Shown here: positions 22,667-34,854 of the stretch, in pieces
Layout: every line of letters begins with the position of its first letter
How positions within the stretch are numbered: the first letter of the stretch is position 1
From: Ovis canadensis
Lineage: Eukaryota > Chordata > Mammalia > Artiodactyla > Bovidae
DNA length: 64,000 nt
NCBI RefSeq assembly: GCF_042477335.2
Contig: NC_091249.1
Span: forward strand, 43,260,001 to 43,324,000
Direction of reading: 5' to 3'
Position numbers and translations under genes: made by a program
Notes under the pieces: generated by a model
What the model saw: only the letters and a program-made list of their open reading frames with translations
What the model was told of the DNA's origin: nothing
Databases searched by the model: none

Positions 22667-23789
22667 AGAAGAGTAACCCATCAGGCTAGGGCTCAGGGAG
22701 CATGTGAAAATTACTCAGTCCAGGAACCCCAACTTAAATGGAAAACGAGCTAGAAAAGGGCAGGAAGATCAGGGTGCTGGCAGAAAGCTCTTAACTGGGG
22801 GAAATGGTCTTTAAGAAAAAAAAAAAAAACTGAGCCAAACTTATTAGTGATTCCTCAAGCCTCGCTTTGTGAGACTCAAGGAACCTCCACAGTGAATGTA
22901 GTGTATTTGCCTCATCTGAGGGACTAGTGGCTTTTTGTTATTTGGCCTAAAGTAAATGTATCAAAGTTGCCCCCAGTGAGTAGCAATGGGAGATACTAAA
23001 TATATTTGTCCCATAGACAATATCAACTTTTAGAAAGCAAACTATTTCTAAACCTGAAAACAGAATTCATCCAGCTGTGGATTTGGCCTATTTCCATTTG
23101 GATTCATCTAAGAGTAATTTCTCTTAGAGCAGTTACTTTCAAGTTTGTTTTATGTGGGTGTTGTCCTCATATCTGGGACTCAGGGAATCAGGTCACTTCC
23201 TGCTCCTAAAGAGGATGGCCTGGTCAAGGGGTGCTTTAAGACTCAGAGCCAGGGAATCTCTTCACCTGGGAAGTGCAACCATGCAGGGCTGGGCAATGTG
23301 TGAATGGGAACAAATGAAATGGAGTGTGAAGAAGGGATTTTTTTCCAGAGTCATGTACAAAATTTGCTTGGAGAAGCAGCAAGGCCAGGGAATAGTGATT
23401 CACTTCCCAAGCCTTAAGAAAAGTGACTCTTAGACACTGCTGAGTCAATGTGACTTGGCCTATAAAGAGAGCTATTTAAAAGCCCCGTGGTTGCAGAATA
23501 GTGAGCTCTCCAAGCTCTGAGAGAGAAGAGCATTGCTATGAATGACTTTCAAGGAATTTCATGGGATTCTCCTCATGCTTTCAAAGTTCTGGCTGATTTC
23601 CAAGTTTTCTTTGTCCTGTCCTTGGACTGTTACTGTTATGAAAGTCCCAGAGCAAATCTCTGCAAACGGCTCAAAGATTTACACAGTAGAGCTTAAGAAA
23701 AAAGTAAACTGGTATTGAATAATCTAGCTATGTACATTGCAGATGAATGGTTCTAAAGGTCTTCAATAGCTACTGGAATTCTGTTCAGT
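22667..23789. other. No recognised feature
   Basis: Unique-looking DNA with an A-run at 22818-22830. Overlapping short frames at 23006-23448 show no recognisable domain. Confidence 0.5.
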
Positions 23790-24265
23790 GGTCTGCAGTG
23801 GTTTTAAGATTCCTTGTGTAGAGAAGTTTGGGGTCAATGTCACCTCCCTTGAATCTGGGCAGGTTTGTAACAGCTCCACCCAATTAAACACGACAAAAGT
23901 GATGCTCTGTGACTTCCCAGGCTGGTCCTCTTGGGATGCCACTCTGGGGGAAGCCAGCCACCGTGGAACACGTCAAACTCCCCTAAGACTGCCATGCTAG
24001 GGAGGCCCTGTCCAGGCATTCTTGTCGACCGCCCCAGCTGAGCTCCCATCTGACAGCCACACCAGAGAGCCATCTTGGATTGCAACCCAGTAGAGCTTTT
24101 CAGATGACCCAGCCCCATTCAACTGCTGGTTGAAACTGCTTGAGAGATTCCAAATAAGAATTGCCTAGCTGAGCCCTTCCTGAACTCCTTAACCACAAAA
24201 TTGTGAGCAAAATAAAAAGGTTGTTTTAAGTCGCTAAATTTTGGGGTGACAAGTTATGTAGCAAT
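23790..24265 (+). mobile_element. MLT1-type (MaLR) solo LTR, sense
   Basis: Closely follows the MLT1 LTR layout: GGTCCTCTTGGGATGCCACT, CTGGGGGAAGCCAGCCACCG, GAGAGCCATCTTGGATTGCA, then GAGCAAAATAAAAAGGTTGT (poly-A signal) and TTTTAAGTCGCTAAATTTTG. The 3' boundary is near AGTTATGTAGCAATAGTGGC. Confidence 0.82.
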
Positions 24266-24559
24266 AGTGGCCTGAATGTGTCCCTTGGTAGTTTCAGTGG
24301 TTTCAGTGGGAACAGCGAGGAGGCCAGTTTGTTTACACACGTGTCACAAATTTGCAATATAGGGCTGAGTAGGGTTTTTACAAAAATCCCATTCTGTCCT
24401 CAGTAACCATTATATTCTTAAAAGTTATGCCTGCACTATTAAGATTACATGCCGTCAGTTTGTCATAGCTAACTTTCAATTAACAGGCAACAGTGCTTCG
24501 TTATATTTGCATGCTATTATTCATAATAGTTAAATTTATAGTTTTCAGTCTTGCTATCC

Positions 24560-24810
24560 ATTCATTTTTATTTGCTAGATGTTTACAAACCACTTATTAT
24601 ATACTAGATACTGTTTCAAGTGAACACATTCAATCTTCAGATTGATCCCACATGGTCCGTATTCTTATTTCTATCCCCATTCTATAGAGGAGAGAACGGA
24701 GTTACAGAGACCCTATCTATCCAGCTCACGGTCACATAATTTTTAACTGTTTGATCTGAAACATGACCCCAGGAAATCTAGCTTGAGTTCTTAAACTTTG
24801 ACCCTTTGCT
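24560..24810 (-). mobile_element. MIR-like repeat, antisense
   Basis: CACTTATTATATACTAGATA, CATTCTATAGAGGAGAGAAC, GTTACAGAGACCCTATCTAT and CTCACGGTCACATAATTTTT match MIR reverse-complement landmarks in order. Confidence 0.65.
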
Positions 24811-24839
24811 GTCTCTCATTTATACATCATTTTATTCTC

Positions 24840-24843
<4 letters not shown>

Positions 24844-24889
<46 letters not shown>
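24844..24889. repeat. (CA)23 microsatellite
   Basis: Forty-six bases of perfect CA repeat, long enough to be length-polymorphic. Confidence 0.97.
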
Positions 24890-24891
<2 letters not shown>

Positions 24892-25459
24892 AACTCCAAA
24901 GTGATACACTGAAATGCAAAAGAATAAAAATAGCACTAAAAATATACATCTCAGGATAATGTCATAAATGTACATGATCACAAGAATGTAAATGCAATCT
25001 CACAGATTGGAATGCGTGAATCCTAATATTCGATATCTGAAAAACAGATTTATAAGATCCCTTCTCCATTTATCCCTGGTCTCTAGTATGCTGTCTGTTA
25101 AAAAAACTTTGTCCTCTAGGGTCGCAAAGCAACTTGAGCCTTGTCCTTGTTTTTAAACACAGCAACCTTCCTGATAAACCAACAGTTTTCCTAGAACAAG
25201 CTCAAAATAATACTTTTCAGCAAGAAATTTACAAATGACGCTGCTAAGGCATTTGAGAGACCAAAAGTACAGAGGCCCATTCTCTACAGAAACATATACT
25301 ATTGCCCATAAGCTTCAAAAGCCGGCTCAATACTTATTGATTGATATCATGTTTGGCAAGAAAGCAGAACAAGCCACTGGAGAAGTTTCTTTTTCAGATG
25401 GCACTGTGGGTGCCACGTTATAACAGTGAAATAATGAGGAGCAATTTCCATCACGTGTA
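24890..25459. other. No recognised feature
   Basis: Unique-looking AT-rich DNA between the microsatellite and a MIR. Confidence 0.5.
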
Positions 25460-25695
25460 GTGATTAAAAACACAGACTCCAGAGTCAGACTGTTTCAGCC
25501 CACATCCCCACTCTGCCACTTCCTGCCTGTGACCTTGGACAAGTTCCCTACCCTCCCCGAACCTGAGTGACCTGGTGTATAAAACAGGGTCAGTAACAGC
25601 CTCAGAGCTTCTAAGAGGATGAAGTAAATCAGTAACGTAAAGCACTTGGGACAGTGCCTGGCACCGAGTACCTGCTACATAAATGTTTGTCAAAG
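25460..25695 (+). mobile_element. MIR SINE, sense, near full length
   Basis: AAAAACACAGACTCCAGAGT, CACTCTGCCACTTCCTGCCT, GTGACCTTGGACAAGTTCCC, then AAAGCACTTGGGACAGTGCC and TGGCACCGAGTACCTGC. About 235 bases in consensus order. Confidence 0.92.
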
Positions 25696-26174
25696 AAGTA
25701 AATAAAACATGTGCTCACAGATACCCCGCCCTGCAGTCAGACAAGACCGCTGATGTACCGCGTACACATTCAGCATGTGTGTATACAAGGGAGAACGTGG
25801 GATGACTTTTCTTCTAATCAACACTGAAAGCTAATACTACAGGAAAAGAGACTTTGGGGGTTAGCTTGAGAATCATTTTGTGAGCTATGATATAAATGGA
25901 AAAGGCGAATATTGATGGGGCACTTGGTATGTGTGTACTAAGAATGAAAGAGTAAAATAATTGTCAATTATTAAATAAGTGCCAATTGACAGCCAGTTTT
26001 ATTCACAAAGAATAGTGGGTGGCCAGAAGTCTGCCTCCAAATCTTAATTAAATGTTGGCGAACATAATGAAAATTATAAATATAATTGACTCACAGCAAC
26101 TTAAAGTCTCTTTGATGTACTGTATGAAAAAGCAATGGGGAACACAGGCACTCGGATTCTTTACACTGAGCTGT

Positions 26175-26440
26175 GATGGTTATTGTGTTGATTATCTATT
26201 GCTACGGTTTTCCCGTGTAACTAAGAATCACCAGCTCTTTGCGGCATGCACCGGTATATGTATTGCTCGTGAAGTCAGAATCATTGCGGAACTCTCTTGG
26301 CAGTACTGTTGAATTTGGTGGGGGTCACACAAATCTAAGGGTTTGTTGGCTATCAGCAGGGGCTACTGGGGCAATGAGGCTCAGTTCCTAGAGCCTGGCA
26401 TCTTCCAGCAGATGACCCCAGGCATGTTCTCATGGTAACA
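26175..26440 (-). mobile_element. MLT1-type LTR remnant, antisense
   Basis: TTGATTATCTATTGCTACGG is the reverse complement of the MLT1 3' end, followed by CTAAGAATCACCAGCTC. The segment TTGGCTATCAGCAGGGGCTA and an ATCTTCCAGCAGATGA remnant extend it. Strongly diverged. Confidence 0.5.
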
Positions 26441-26689
26441 AAGAAATACAAAAGCATGAGCCGAAACACACGAAACCTCTCAAGGGCCATGCTCAGAGTT
26501 GGTCACAGTCACTTCTGCACATGCTACAGACCAACAGGCTAAAGGCCACCCCCATCTGAGGTGTGGGGAAAGGCATAGTTTCAGTGACCAAAACTGCAAG
26601 CTCAACCTGGCAAAGGGAACAAATCCACAGAAGCAAACGGAAACACCATTTCAGTGATTCAATATGTTCTTCTTTCCTGTTCACAGGTC

Positions 26690-26998
26690 AGCAATGGAGA
26701 CACAGATATAAAGAACAGATTTATGGACCTGGGGAGGGGGTGGTGGGCAAGGGGAGAAAGGGGTGAATGGAGAGAGTAGCATGGAAACATACACTACCAG
26801 ATGTAAAACAATACCAGTGGGCATTTGCTGTATGGCCCAGGGAGCTCTGTGACAACCTCGAGGGGTGGGGTGGGGTGGCAGGTGGGAGGGAGGTTCCAGA
26901 GAGCATGTATACCTATGGCTGATTTATGTTGATGTATGGCAGAAACCAACACACTATTGAAAAGCAATTATCCTTCAATTAAAAATAAATACATTTTA
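26690..26998 (+). mobile_element. L1 LINE 3' UTR end (ruminant L1), sense
   Basis: GTCAGCAATGGAGACACAGA, GGGCATTTGCTGTATGGCCC, GGGGTGGGGTGGGGTGGCAG, CTATGGCTGATTTATGTTGA, and an ending AAGCAATTATCCTTCAATTA plus an A-rich tail. This is the G-rich 3' UTR typical of bovid L1s. Confidence 0.88.
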
Positions 26999-28119
26999 AA
27001 AGTTCTCCTCTCAAAATTTATTTTCCAACAGATGTATTTTTAAATTTTACCTAAAATCAGGGAGCTTTATATCTCTGAACTGCTCATGATGTACTCTACA
27101 GTTTGAGAACATACCAATTCTACAATCAGGACTAAGATATCATGATTTTAAGTTAAAACTAGATTTTCTTATAAGCCCAAACTGGAATGCAAATGTCTAA
27201 CTGCTAAGGGCTTTCCGATACTTCATTATTTTTATTATTTGCTAGGAAAAAAAAAATCAGTGATTCTGGAGACTTTTTAAAACCATAAACAAATACTATA
27301 ACAGAACCGGAAGAAATACTTTCCACAGCCATAAGCAACCAGAGTGGATTAGGAAACCATTTGCCTTCAACTCTCAGGTCGAAACTTCAAATTTCCAGCT
27401 TTGAAACAATATATATTCTTCAGGGTAGTCTTTGACACACATCTGAAAGCAATTTTCAGTGATAAAATTCTCCTTAATTCCTGGGCTTGTGGCTAACCTG
27501 AATGTTGACGACTCTGAATGAACCAGCAAATACCTGCTGCTATTCCCAATAGCATAATTGGGAATTAAGTGTTTCTAAATTAAAAGAAACAAAGAGAAAG
27601 AAAAGAAACTGCCAAGCTGCAGACAGACCTATGGCTCAAGCTACCTCTCATGGAACTACATGACCAGACTGCCTTTCAGGAGATAACTTGGGGAAAGATT
27701 ACAGATGCTATTGCTCTACTGTTCACATTTTTAAAAATAGATATATTTTAAGTGTTTTATTATTTAAAAACTTGTAACAGTGCTTTAAATATACCTAAAA
27801 TTGGTCAACTACATACAGGCTCTTTGCCATGACATGTTCTGCAGATGATAAAAGTTTGAAAAAAAAAAAATGGTCAGCAAGTGCATGAAAAAGAGCCTGC
27901 CAACCCTGAAAATCAGCAGAATGGATTCTGTATCTATCCAGACACTTGGAGTTAGAGTCAAGAACACTTATCATTAGCATTGTAAAAGTGACATGGTAAG
28001 CCTTATGGATCAATGGGTAAAAGAGCAAATGAAATTACCTTGATGGAGAGAATCTCCCAAAAGTGAATTTGATTGCCACTCACTATCAGCAAGATGTTGG
28101 GTTATGAACCACAATGGTG
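26999..28119. other. No recognised feature
   Basis: AT-rich unique-looking DNA with short A-runs at 27248 and 27859. Confidence 0.5.
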
Positions 28120-28545
28120 TAGTAGTTTCCTACAGCTGCTATAACAAGTCACTGCACTCCTGGAGGCTTAAAGTAACAGAAATGTATTCTGTCACAGATC
28201 TGGAGCCTCCAGGGGTCTGAAATAAAAGTGTCAGCAGGCCCATGATCCCTCCAATGGCTCTAGCGGAAAATCTTTCCCTGCCTCTTTTAGTTTCTGGTTT
28301 CCTTGGCTTTAGCTCCAGGTTTCCTTGGCTTGTGGCCGCAGCACTCCAGTGTCTGAATCAGTCTTCATACGGCCTTCTCCTCTGTGGGTCTTCTCTTCTT
28401 CTGTCTCTTATAAAGACACAGCACTGGCTTTAGGACCCACCTGGATAACACAGGATCACCTCAAGATCCTTAATTATATGTGCAATAACGCTTTCACAAA
28501 ATAAGGTCACATTCACAGGTTCTGCGAAGACATATCTTTTTTGTG
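28120..28545. mobile_element. Ancient interspersed repeat, family unresolved
   Basis: GTTTCCTACAGCTGCTATAA, GGCTTAAAGTAACAGAAATG, TATTCTGTCACAGATCTGGA, CTTCTGTCTCTTATAAAGAC and ATCCTTAATTATATGTGC recall a common mammalian repeat ('gctgccataacaaa... tctcacagttctggaggc'). I cannot name the family with confidence. Confidence 0.5.
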
Positions 28546-30737
28546 GGTTTGGGTGGGAGAGGGTACCATTCAGCTTGCTACAAAGAGGAAAAGGGGATGG
28601 CAAAATTCAATACAAATGGAAGTGTGAATATCTTGTTAAGGATGCTAAAGATAAAATGGATTGTAATCTCTTATAAAATGTGTGTGTGCATGCATGTGTG
28701 GGGTAGTCACCTGAAAGCAGGAAAAACTGCTCTGTGAACTTGCTCTGTTTTATCATATGGTGAGTTTGGGACTAAAGGTTCAATTTTACCTACTCTGATA
28801 GGTACTAAAGAACTGATTGTGGTTGTGACTGGTATTCCAACTAATTAGTACTCTCTCACAGTTGTAGGCATGTTGTGCATAATTTCTGTACACTCAGATT
28901 TTCTTTCGGCTTAAGGGGATGGGAAAGAGGAATAATCTGGGATAACAGGTGGGGAAAATCTCTGCCTGGCTGAGAATTCCCCTTTTAATGGATAAGAAAA
29001 TGACCGATCTGTTGATTTGGCCTGGTTTCTGGGTCTCTGTGGTCCTCATGCTGCAACATAAACAGGGAGAGGTACTCTTGATCTCAGAAGCAGGCACCCA
29101 GGCCTCTTGTTGCTCTTGCTAGAAGAGGGAGTCAATCCGCTCTGCTCGCTCGTCCACTTTACTTAGAAACTTCATGGAGAGCATGAAGAAATACACAGCT
29201 CTTGATTAGCTGCTCTAACTACTATTATTTTCATCTCCACTCAGACTTCTGAAGCTCTGACAACTGAAGGGCACCATTCGAAATGCAAGATCTTAAGAGT
29301 CAGGGGTCTTAAGCTGAGATCCAGGACCCCTCCCTGAAGTTCAAGGTAAAGTTCAGTGTATTTGTGAAGCTTTCTGTGGAGCAATCACATTCTCAAAGAA
29401 GTCCATCACCCCCAAAAGGTAAGAATATCCTTCAAGATGCTCCTATTCTTATTTTTCCTGAACTTGATAAAATATTCTCAGAGAAATGTTAATATGTCTC
29501 ACTGTGATTATATACTATTTTTTTCCCTTATATTTCTTCTGTTTTTTCCTTTATGTATCTTTGTTTCTTTGTTGTTAGGTTCTAAAGATTTGTAATGTCT
29601 ATCTTCTTTGTGAATTGTACTTTTATCATTGAAAATATTCATCTTTGTTTTAAAATTAATTAATTAAAGGCAACATGCCAATAAAAGAAAAAAATATCCA
29701 TAGATTGGCTCAATGCTATGAACCATCAGTTCGTTGCTGACCTTTGGCAAGTTCTTTAATTTCCATGTACAAACATATCAACATAGGGGATGACAGAAAT
29801 GATAAAATTTCAGTGAAACAAAAGAAAATAGAACAAAAACCCTTTGATTCAAATGGCACAAACATCCTAAGGTAGCACACATTGGGTTGCCTTCAACATA
29901 GGTGGCAAATTTTCCAAAAGAGCTCAGATGGGCAGTTCTTGGTGGTAATTGTTAAATAGGGAATACAAACACTTGTCTCTGTTTATTTTGACTCCCATCT
30001 CAGAAAGCAACTTTGTAGACTTGCCTGAACTCCTTCTAGAGTGAAAACCATTCTCTCGAGTCTGTCTCCAGTTTCTTATACAGCCTCCTGAAACCTGTAT
30101 ATTTTACTTAGTTATGTATTTTTCTCTCTCTTCCAAATTTTATTACCCACCATGTCCTACTGATATTTGTATTAAGCAAAACGGAATCTTAGCATATAGA
30201 TTTTTAAAAATAATTTTTAAGTAGATACATGAATGAATGACAAACACGAGTTGTCTAAGGGCGTGAGTTTCACTACACCTGCTTAGAACTGTCCCAACCA
30301 GAGGCTGAAAACCACAACCAACTCTCCGGCTGGCTCTGCCCTCCTGCCACCAAGCACAGAGCTGACAGCATTGCCAGAGAAACAAACAACACAGGAAAAC
30401 AGTCTCATGTGTATTTCCAGAGCACCCTTCCTTAAAGGATCTCCAGAATGAGACTCTGGTGTCCCATGGCTGCTGAGTACTATTACTTTGAAAGTACAGT
30501 CTCACTTCTGATGTAATCTTTTACTCAAGAAATGCTTGCAAGTTGTTCCTGGACGATGGCATCTCCATTTGGTGCAACAGAAGAAGCAACCTGGAAATTC
30601 CTTGTTTCCAGGATGGGGCTCACTGCTGGGCTTGGCCACTCAGAAGAGCCAGCAACCTTGTCAGACAGCAGCATGTTGGCAGGATTGTTTCCACATTTAT
30701 TATATTGGAATCATGCTGGTGCTTATGAAAAAAAAAA
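28546..30737. other. No recognised feature
   Basis: About 2.2 kb of unique-looking intergenic DNA. The minus frame at 30143-30505 has no recognisable domain. Confidence 0.45.
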
Positions 30738-30942
30738 GCTGTTGTTGTTTAGTTGCTAAGTGGTGTCCGACTCAGTGACCCCATAGGCTCCACTATCAAT
30801 GGGATTTCCCACACAAGAATACTGGAGTGGGTTGCTGTTTCTTTCTCCAGGGGATTTTCATGACCCAGGGATTGAAACTGCATCTCCTGCATTGGCAGGC
30901 AGATTTTATTTTATTTTTACCACTAAGCCACGTGGGAAGCCC
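30738..30942 (-). mobile_element. Bov-tA SINE, antisense
   Basis: GCTGTTGTTGTTTAGTTGCT, AAGAATACTGGAGTGGGTTG, CATGACCCAGGGATTGAAAC and CACTAAGCCACGTGGGAAGC. Similar ATGA(A)n sequences flank both ends, consistent with a target-site duplication in an A-rich site. Confidence 0.9.
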
Positions 30943-30994
30943 ACTGATGAAAAAAAAAAAAGCAACCAAAAAATGGAGAGTAAGCTCCCAAATG

Positions 30995-31050
30995 AGCTTC
31001 CCTGGTGGCTCAGTAGTAAGTCGGATACGACTTGGCAACAAAACAACAAC
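30995..31050 (+). mobile_element. Internally deleted SINE fragment, sense
   Basis: AGCTTCCCTGGTGGCTCAGT (the SINE 5' start) is joined directly to GTCGGATACGACTTGGCAAC (the 3' end), with the middle missing. It lies about 50 bases from the antisense copy. Confidence 0.75.
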
Positions 31051-31079
31051 AATAAACTCCCAAACAGAAACAGTGCATC

Positions 31080-31570
31080 TTTCAGTTGCTTAGACCAAAA
31101 CACCTTGGAGTCATTCTTGACTCCTCTCTTTATGTAACACCCCACATCCAACCCATCAGCAAATCCTGACAATCTTCAAATTATGACCAGAAGTTAACCA
31201 CTTCCTGCCATGCTGATCACTCCCATCCAAGTGGAAGACACCATCACCCTCTCCATCTGTACTGAGATACCCTCCTAATCATCTACCATCTTCAGCCCAC
31301 ATCCCCCTACAGTCTATACACAACAAATCACCCAGAATTATCCTTTTCAGTCAGCTCAAGCCAGTTTTGTGAGCAGTTTCAAACTGCTCAAAGCCAGTTT
31401 TTCCCCCACCTCACTTCAGAGGAAGCAGTCAAGTTCTCACAATAGCCCCCCAGGCTCTAAATGGTCCACCTCACTTTACCTCTCCTACCTCACCTCTCCA
31501 ACCTCTGCCTCTTTCCATCCGCTCCAGCCTCAGTGTACTTGCTAATCCTTGAAGCTCATTTATTCTTTTT
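31080..31570 (+). mobile_element. L2 LINE fragment, sense
   Basis: CACCTTGGAGTCATTCTTGA, CCACATCCAACCCATCAGCA, CCCCCTACAGTCTATACACA, CAGTCAAGTTCTCACAATAG and TCCGCTCCAGCCTCAGTGTA match L2 3' coding text in order. Confidence 0.85.
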
Positions 31571-32532
31571 CCTCAGATACAAGCAGAATTTTATTATCTA
31601 ACAGAATCACAGATAAATGAAATAGCTGACTTGAGCTTTCTGATCGAGAGCCCCGTGGCCATGGATATCAAGAAGAGTCACAGATCCAGGTTCCTCTCAG
31701 AGCAAGTAAACTTCTTGAAGTTTTATGGAGGCCAGAAATAAAATATCACATCCATCCAGCCACAGAATTGTGGCTGGACCTCTGTAACATGAGTTTCCTT
31801 GAGAGGGGACCCAACTTGGATTAACAAATGAGCATGAGAGCCATCTCAAGTATACCAGATAAATCACAAGCATGAATTTTAACAGCCTTTCTGCTAGCTA
31901 GCTCTACAAGCTTTCTCACTCCATTTTCTAGCCAATGTTTTCCCCTCCAAGAGTTTGTTGACTGCCTAGTCCCTAAGCTGTATGCTAGAATTAAACAGTT
32001 CACACTTGGAAAAAGGACCAATGTGGGACTAGAAAGAATCCAAGGGCAGATCAGGTCATCATAGGAATGTTTTATTTATCAAATATATTTATGTTTCTTG
32101 GCCAATTATCTCTAAATGTGTTTTTTATTTAAACACAATCGAATCCTGGTAGATTCTATCATAAGAGTACAGTTGCATGCATGAGTTCATTGGTTCTTTG
32201 TAGGTTTTTAAGATGTGAGTTTAGTAAGTTTTTTTAAAAAAACAAGCAAATTGTTTACCACTCTAATGCCAGGATAATTGTTCTTGTCACATCAGCAGCC
32301 TCTAGAGCAAGGGATTCTCATCATTCACAGTAAGCTTCTCGTCATTCTCTTGACTGACTTGTTAAAATTTTTCAAACCTCAAAAATCAAGACTGAAATAG
32401 AGCCCTAACTCTAGCATTTTCTTTGTGGGGAAGCTAAAGAGAGACATATTTTATTTCAGTGAGAACATTTACAGTAAATTTTAATTAGCATATGAGGGAA
32501 ATCTATACAATGCCTTGATAGCAACTAAATAT
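31571..32532. other. No recognised feature
   Basis: AT-rich unique-looking DNA. The minus frame at 31821-32021 has no recognisable domain. Confidence 0.5.
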
Positions 32533-32544
32533 CACACTTTTATT
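32533..32544. repeat. Target-site duplication, left copy, of the 32.5-34.1 kb BovB
   Basis: CACACTTTTATT, identical to 34079-34090. Confidence 0.93.
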
Positions 32545-34078
32545 CAGTTCAGTTCCGTTGCCCAGTCGTGTCTGAGTCTTTGCAACCCCATGGACTGTAG
32601 CACGCCAGGCTTCCCTGTCCATCACCAACTCCCAGAGCTTACTCAAACTCAAGTCCATCGAATTGGTGATGCCATCCAACCATCTCTTCCTCTGTCATCC
32701 CCTTCTCCTCCCACCTTCAATCTTTCCCAGTATCAGGGTCTTTTCAAATGACTCAGTTCTTTGCATCAGGTGGCCAAAGTATTGGAGTTATAGCTTCAGC
32801 ATCAGTCCTTCCAATGAATATTCAGGACTGATTTCCTTTAGGATGGACTGGTTGGATCTCCTTCTAGTCCAAGGGACTCTCAAGAGTCTTATCCAACACC
32901 ACAGTTCAAAAACATCAATTCTTTGGCACTTAGCTTTCTTTATAGTCCAACTCTCACATCCATATACGACTACTGGAAAAACCATAGCTATGACTAGACA
33001 GACCTTTGTTGGCAAAGTAATGTCTCTGCTTTTTAATATGCTATCTAGGTTGGTCATAGCTTTTCTTCCAAGCAGCAAGTGTCTTAATTTCATGGCTGCA
33101 GTCACCATCTGCAGTGATTTTGGAGTCCCCCAAAATAAAGTCTCTCACTGTTGACATTGTTTCCCCATCTACTTGCCATGAAGTGATGGAACCCAATGCC
33201 ATGACCTTAGTTTTCTGAATGTTGAGTTTTAAGTCAACTTTCTCACTCTCCTCTTTCACTTTCATCAAGAGGCTCTTTATCTCTTCACTTTGTGCCATAA
33301 GGGTGGTGTCATCTGCATATCTGAGGTTATTGATATTTCTCCTGGCAGTCTTGATTCCAGCTTGTGCTTCATCCAGCCCAGCATTTCTCATGATGTACTC
33401 TGCTTATAAGTTAAATAAGCAGGGTGACAATATACAGCCTTGATGTACTCCTTTCCTGATTTGGAACCAATCTGTTGTTCCATGTCCAGTTCTAACTGGT
33501 TTCTTGATCTGCATACAGGTTTCTCAGGAGGCAGGTCAGGTGGTCTGATATTCCCATCTCTTTCAGAATTTTCCACAGTTTGTTGTGATCCACATAGTCA
33601 AAGGTTTTGGCATTGTCAATAAAGCAGAAGTAGATGTTTTTCTGGAATTTTCTTGCTTTTTCTATGATCCAACAGATGTTGGTAATTTGATCTCTGGTTC
33701 CTCTGACTTTTCTAAATCCAGGTTGAACATCTGGAAGTTCACAGTTCATATACTGTTGAAGCCTGGCTTGGAGAATTTTGAGCATTACTTTGCTAGTGGG
33801 TGAGATGAGTGCAATTGCGTGGTAGCTTGAACATTCTCTGGCATTGCCTTTCTTTGGGATTGAAATGAAAATTGACCTTTTCCAGTCCTGTGGTCACTGC
33901 TGAGTTTTCCAAATTTGTTGGCATATTGAGTGCAGCACTTTAACAGCATCATCTTTTAGGATCTGAAATTGCTCAACTGGAATTCCATCACCTCCACTTG
34001 CTTTATTCATCATGGTGCTTCCCAAGGCCCACTTGATTTCGCGTTCCAGGATGTCTGACTCTAGGTGAGTCATCACAC
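32545..34078 (-). pseudogene. 5'-truncated BovB LINE, antisense, broken reverse-transcriptase frame
   Basis: A 1,534-base BovB 3' part. The minus strand encodes pieces of the RTE reverse transcriptase: NKASGGDGIPVEQF near the 5' side, FCFIDNAKTFDYVDHNKLW, the catalytic LRYADDTTLMA (active-site Asp codons at 33308-33313), and the C-terminal VVVYGCESWTIKKAK. They lie in several frames separated by stops and shifts, so no product is possible. It starts abruptly inside the RT domain, as expected for incomplete target-primed reverse transcription. A perfect 12-base duplication flanks it. Confidence 0.96.
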
Positions 34079-34090
34079 CACACTTTTATT
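34079..34090. repeat. Target-site duplication, right copy, of the 32.5-34.1 kb BovB
   Basis: CACACTTTTATT, identical to 32533-32544. Confidence 0.93.
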
Positions 34091-34494
34091 AGCATATTAC
34101 AAAGCTGGATGTCCTCCCCTTGAGATAACAAAATAAATTAAAGGAACATCAGGTTTCCAAATTAATTTTGCTGATCTGAGCCAAAGTTTTCCTCAATATC
34201 TGAGTCACCAACCTGGCATTTGCATTCATACCTGAGGAAGTCTCTTTCACAGAGTACCTATAACTTCTAAGGAGAGAAAACTTGCCTATTTTTCACTATA
34301 TCATTCTCACCAAGATGGGAGAAGCTTGAGTATATGAACTAAACTGTTTGGAAAAAGGGAGTCTACAGGGTTGATTTTTAGCATTAAGATGATGCTTGAA
34401 TGGGGATCAACAGTGATGATGAGCTGGTGGGGAGCTGGTCTAAAATGGCGGCTCTCCCAAAATGCAGGGATCACCTGCTGTGGGATAGGACTTC

Positions 34495-34854
34495 TTAAAA
34501 GCCTACACAAGTTCTGTTGTAGAAAAACATACCCAATTTGTTGAGGTCTGTACCAAGATAATAATTTTCAGTACGGAGTGATGTGCCAAGCTTGGGGGAG
34601 AAAAGCAGCAACAGGGCTGTTTTGTCAGGCAGCATGTTTGGCGGGGAAAACACATTCATTGTTTTGACAATCACTGTGCCTGTTAGAATCTGTGGGAAAA
34701 CAACACAGACTGTACTCTGAGGACCATAGTAAAGAATTGGCTTATAATTCAGTTCAGGAAGTTTTATAAACTTCCTTCCTGAATACCTCTCATAAATAGT
34801 CTCATCTAGATTGTATCTAAGAACTTGAACTGGTTCCTTGAGTACCTCGTGCAT
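34495..34854 (-). other. Unrecognised 119-codon open frame
   Basis: An uninterrupted minus-strand frame starting MHEVLKEPVQVLRYNLDE, with Tyr- and Leu-rich text later. I recognise no family, there is no obvious promoter, and the region is intergenic. It could be chance or a decayed insertion such as a processed pseudogene. Not called as a gene. Confidence 0.15.
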
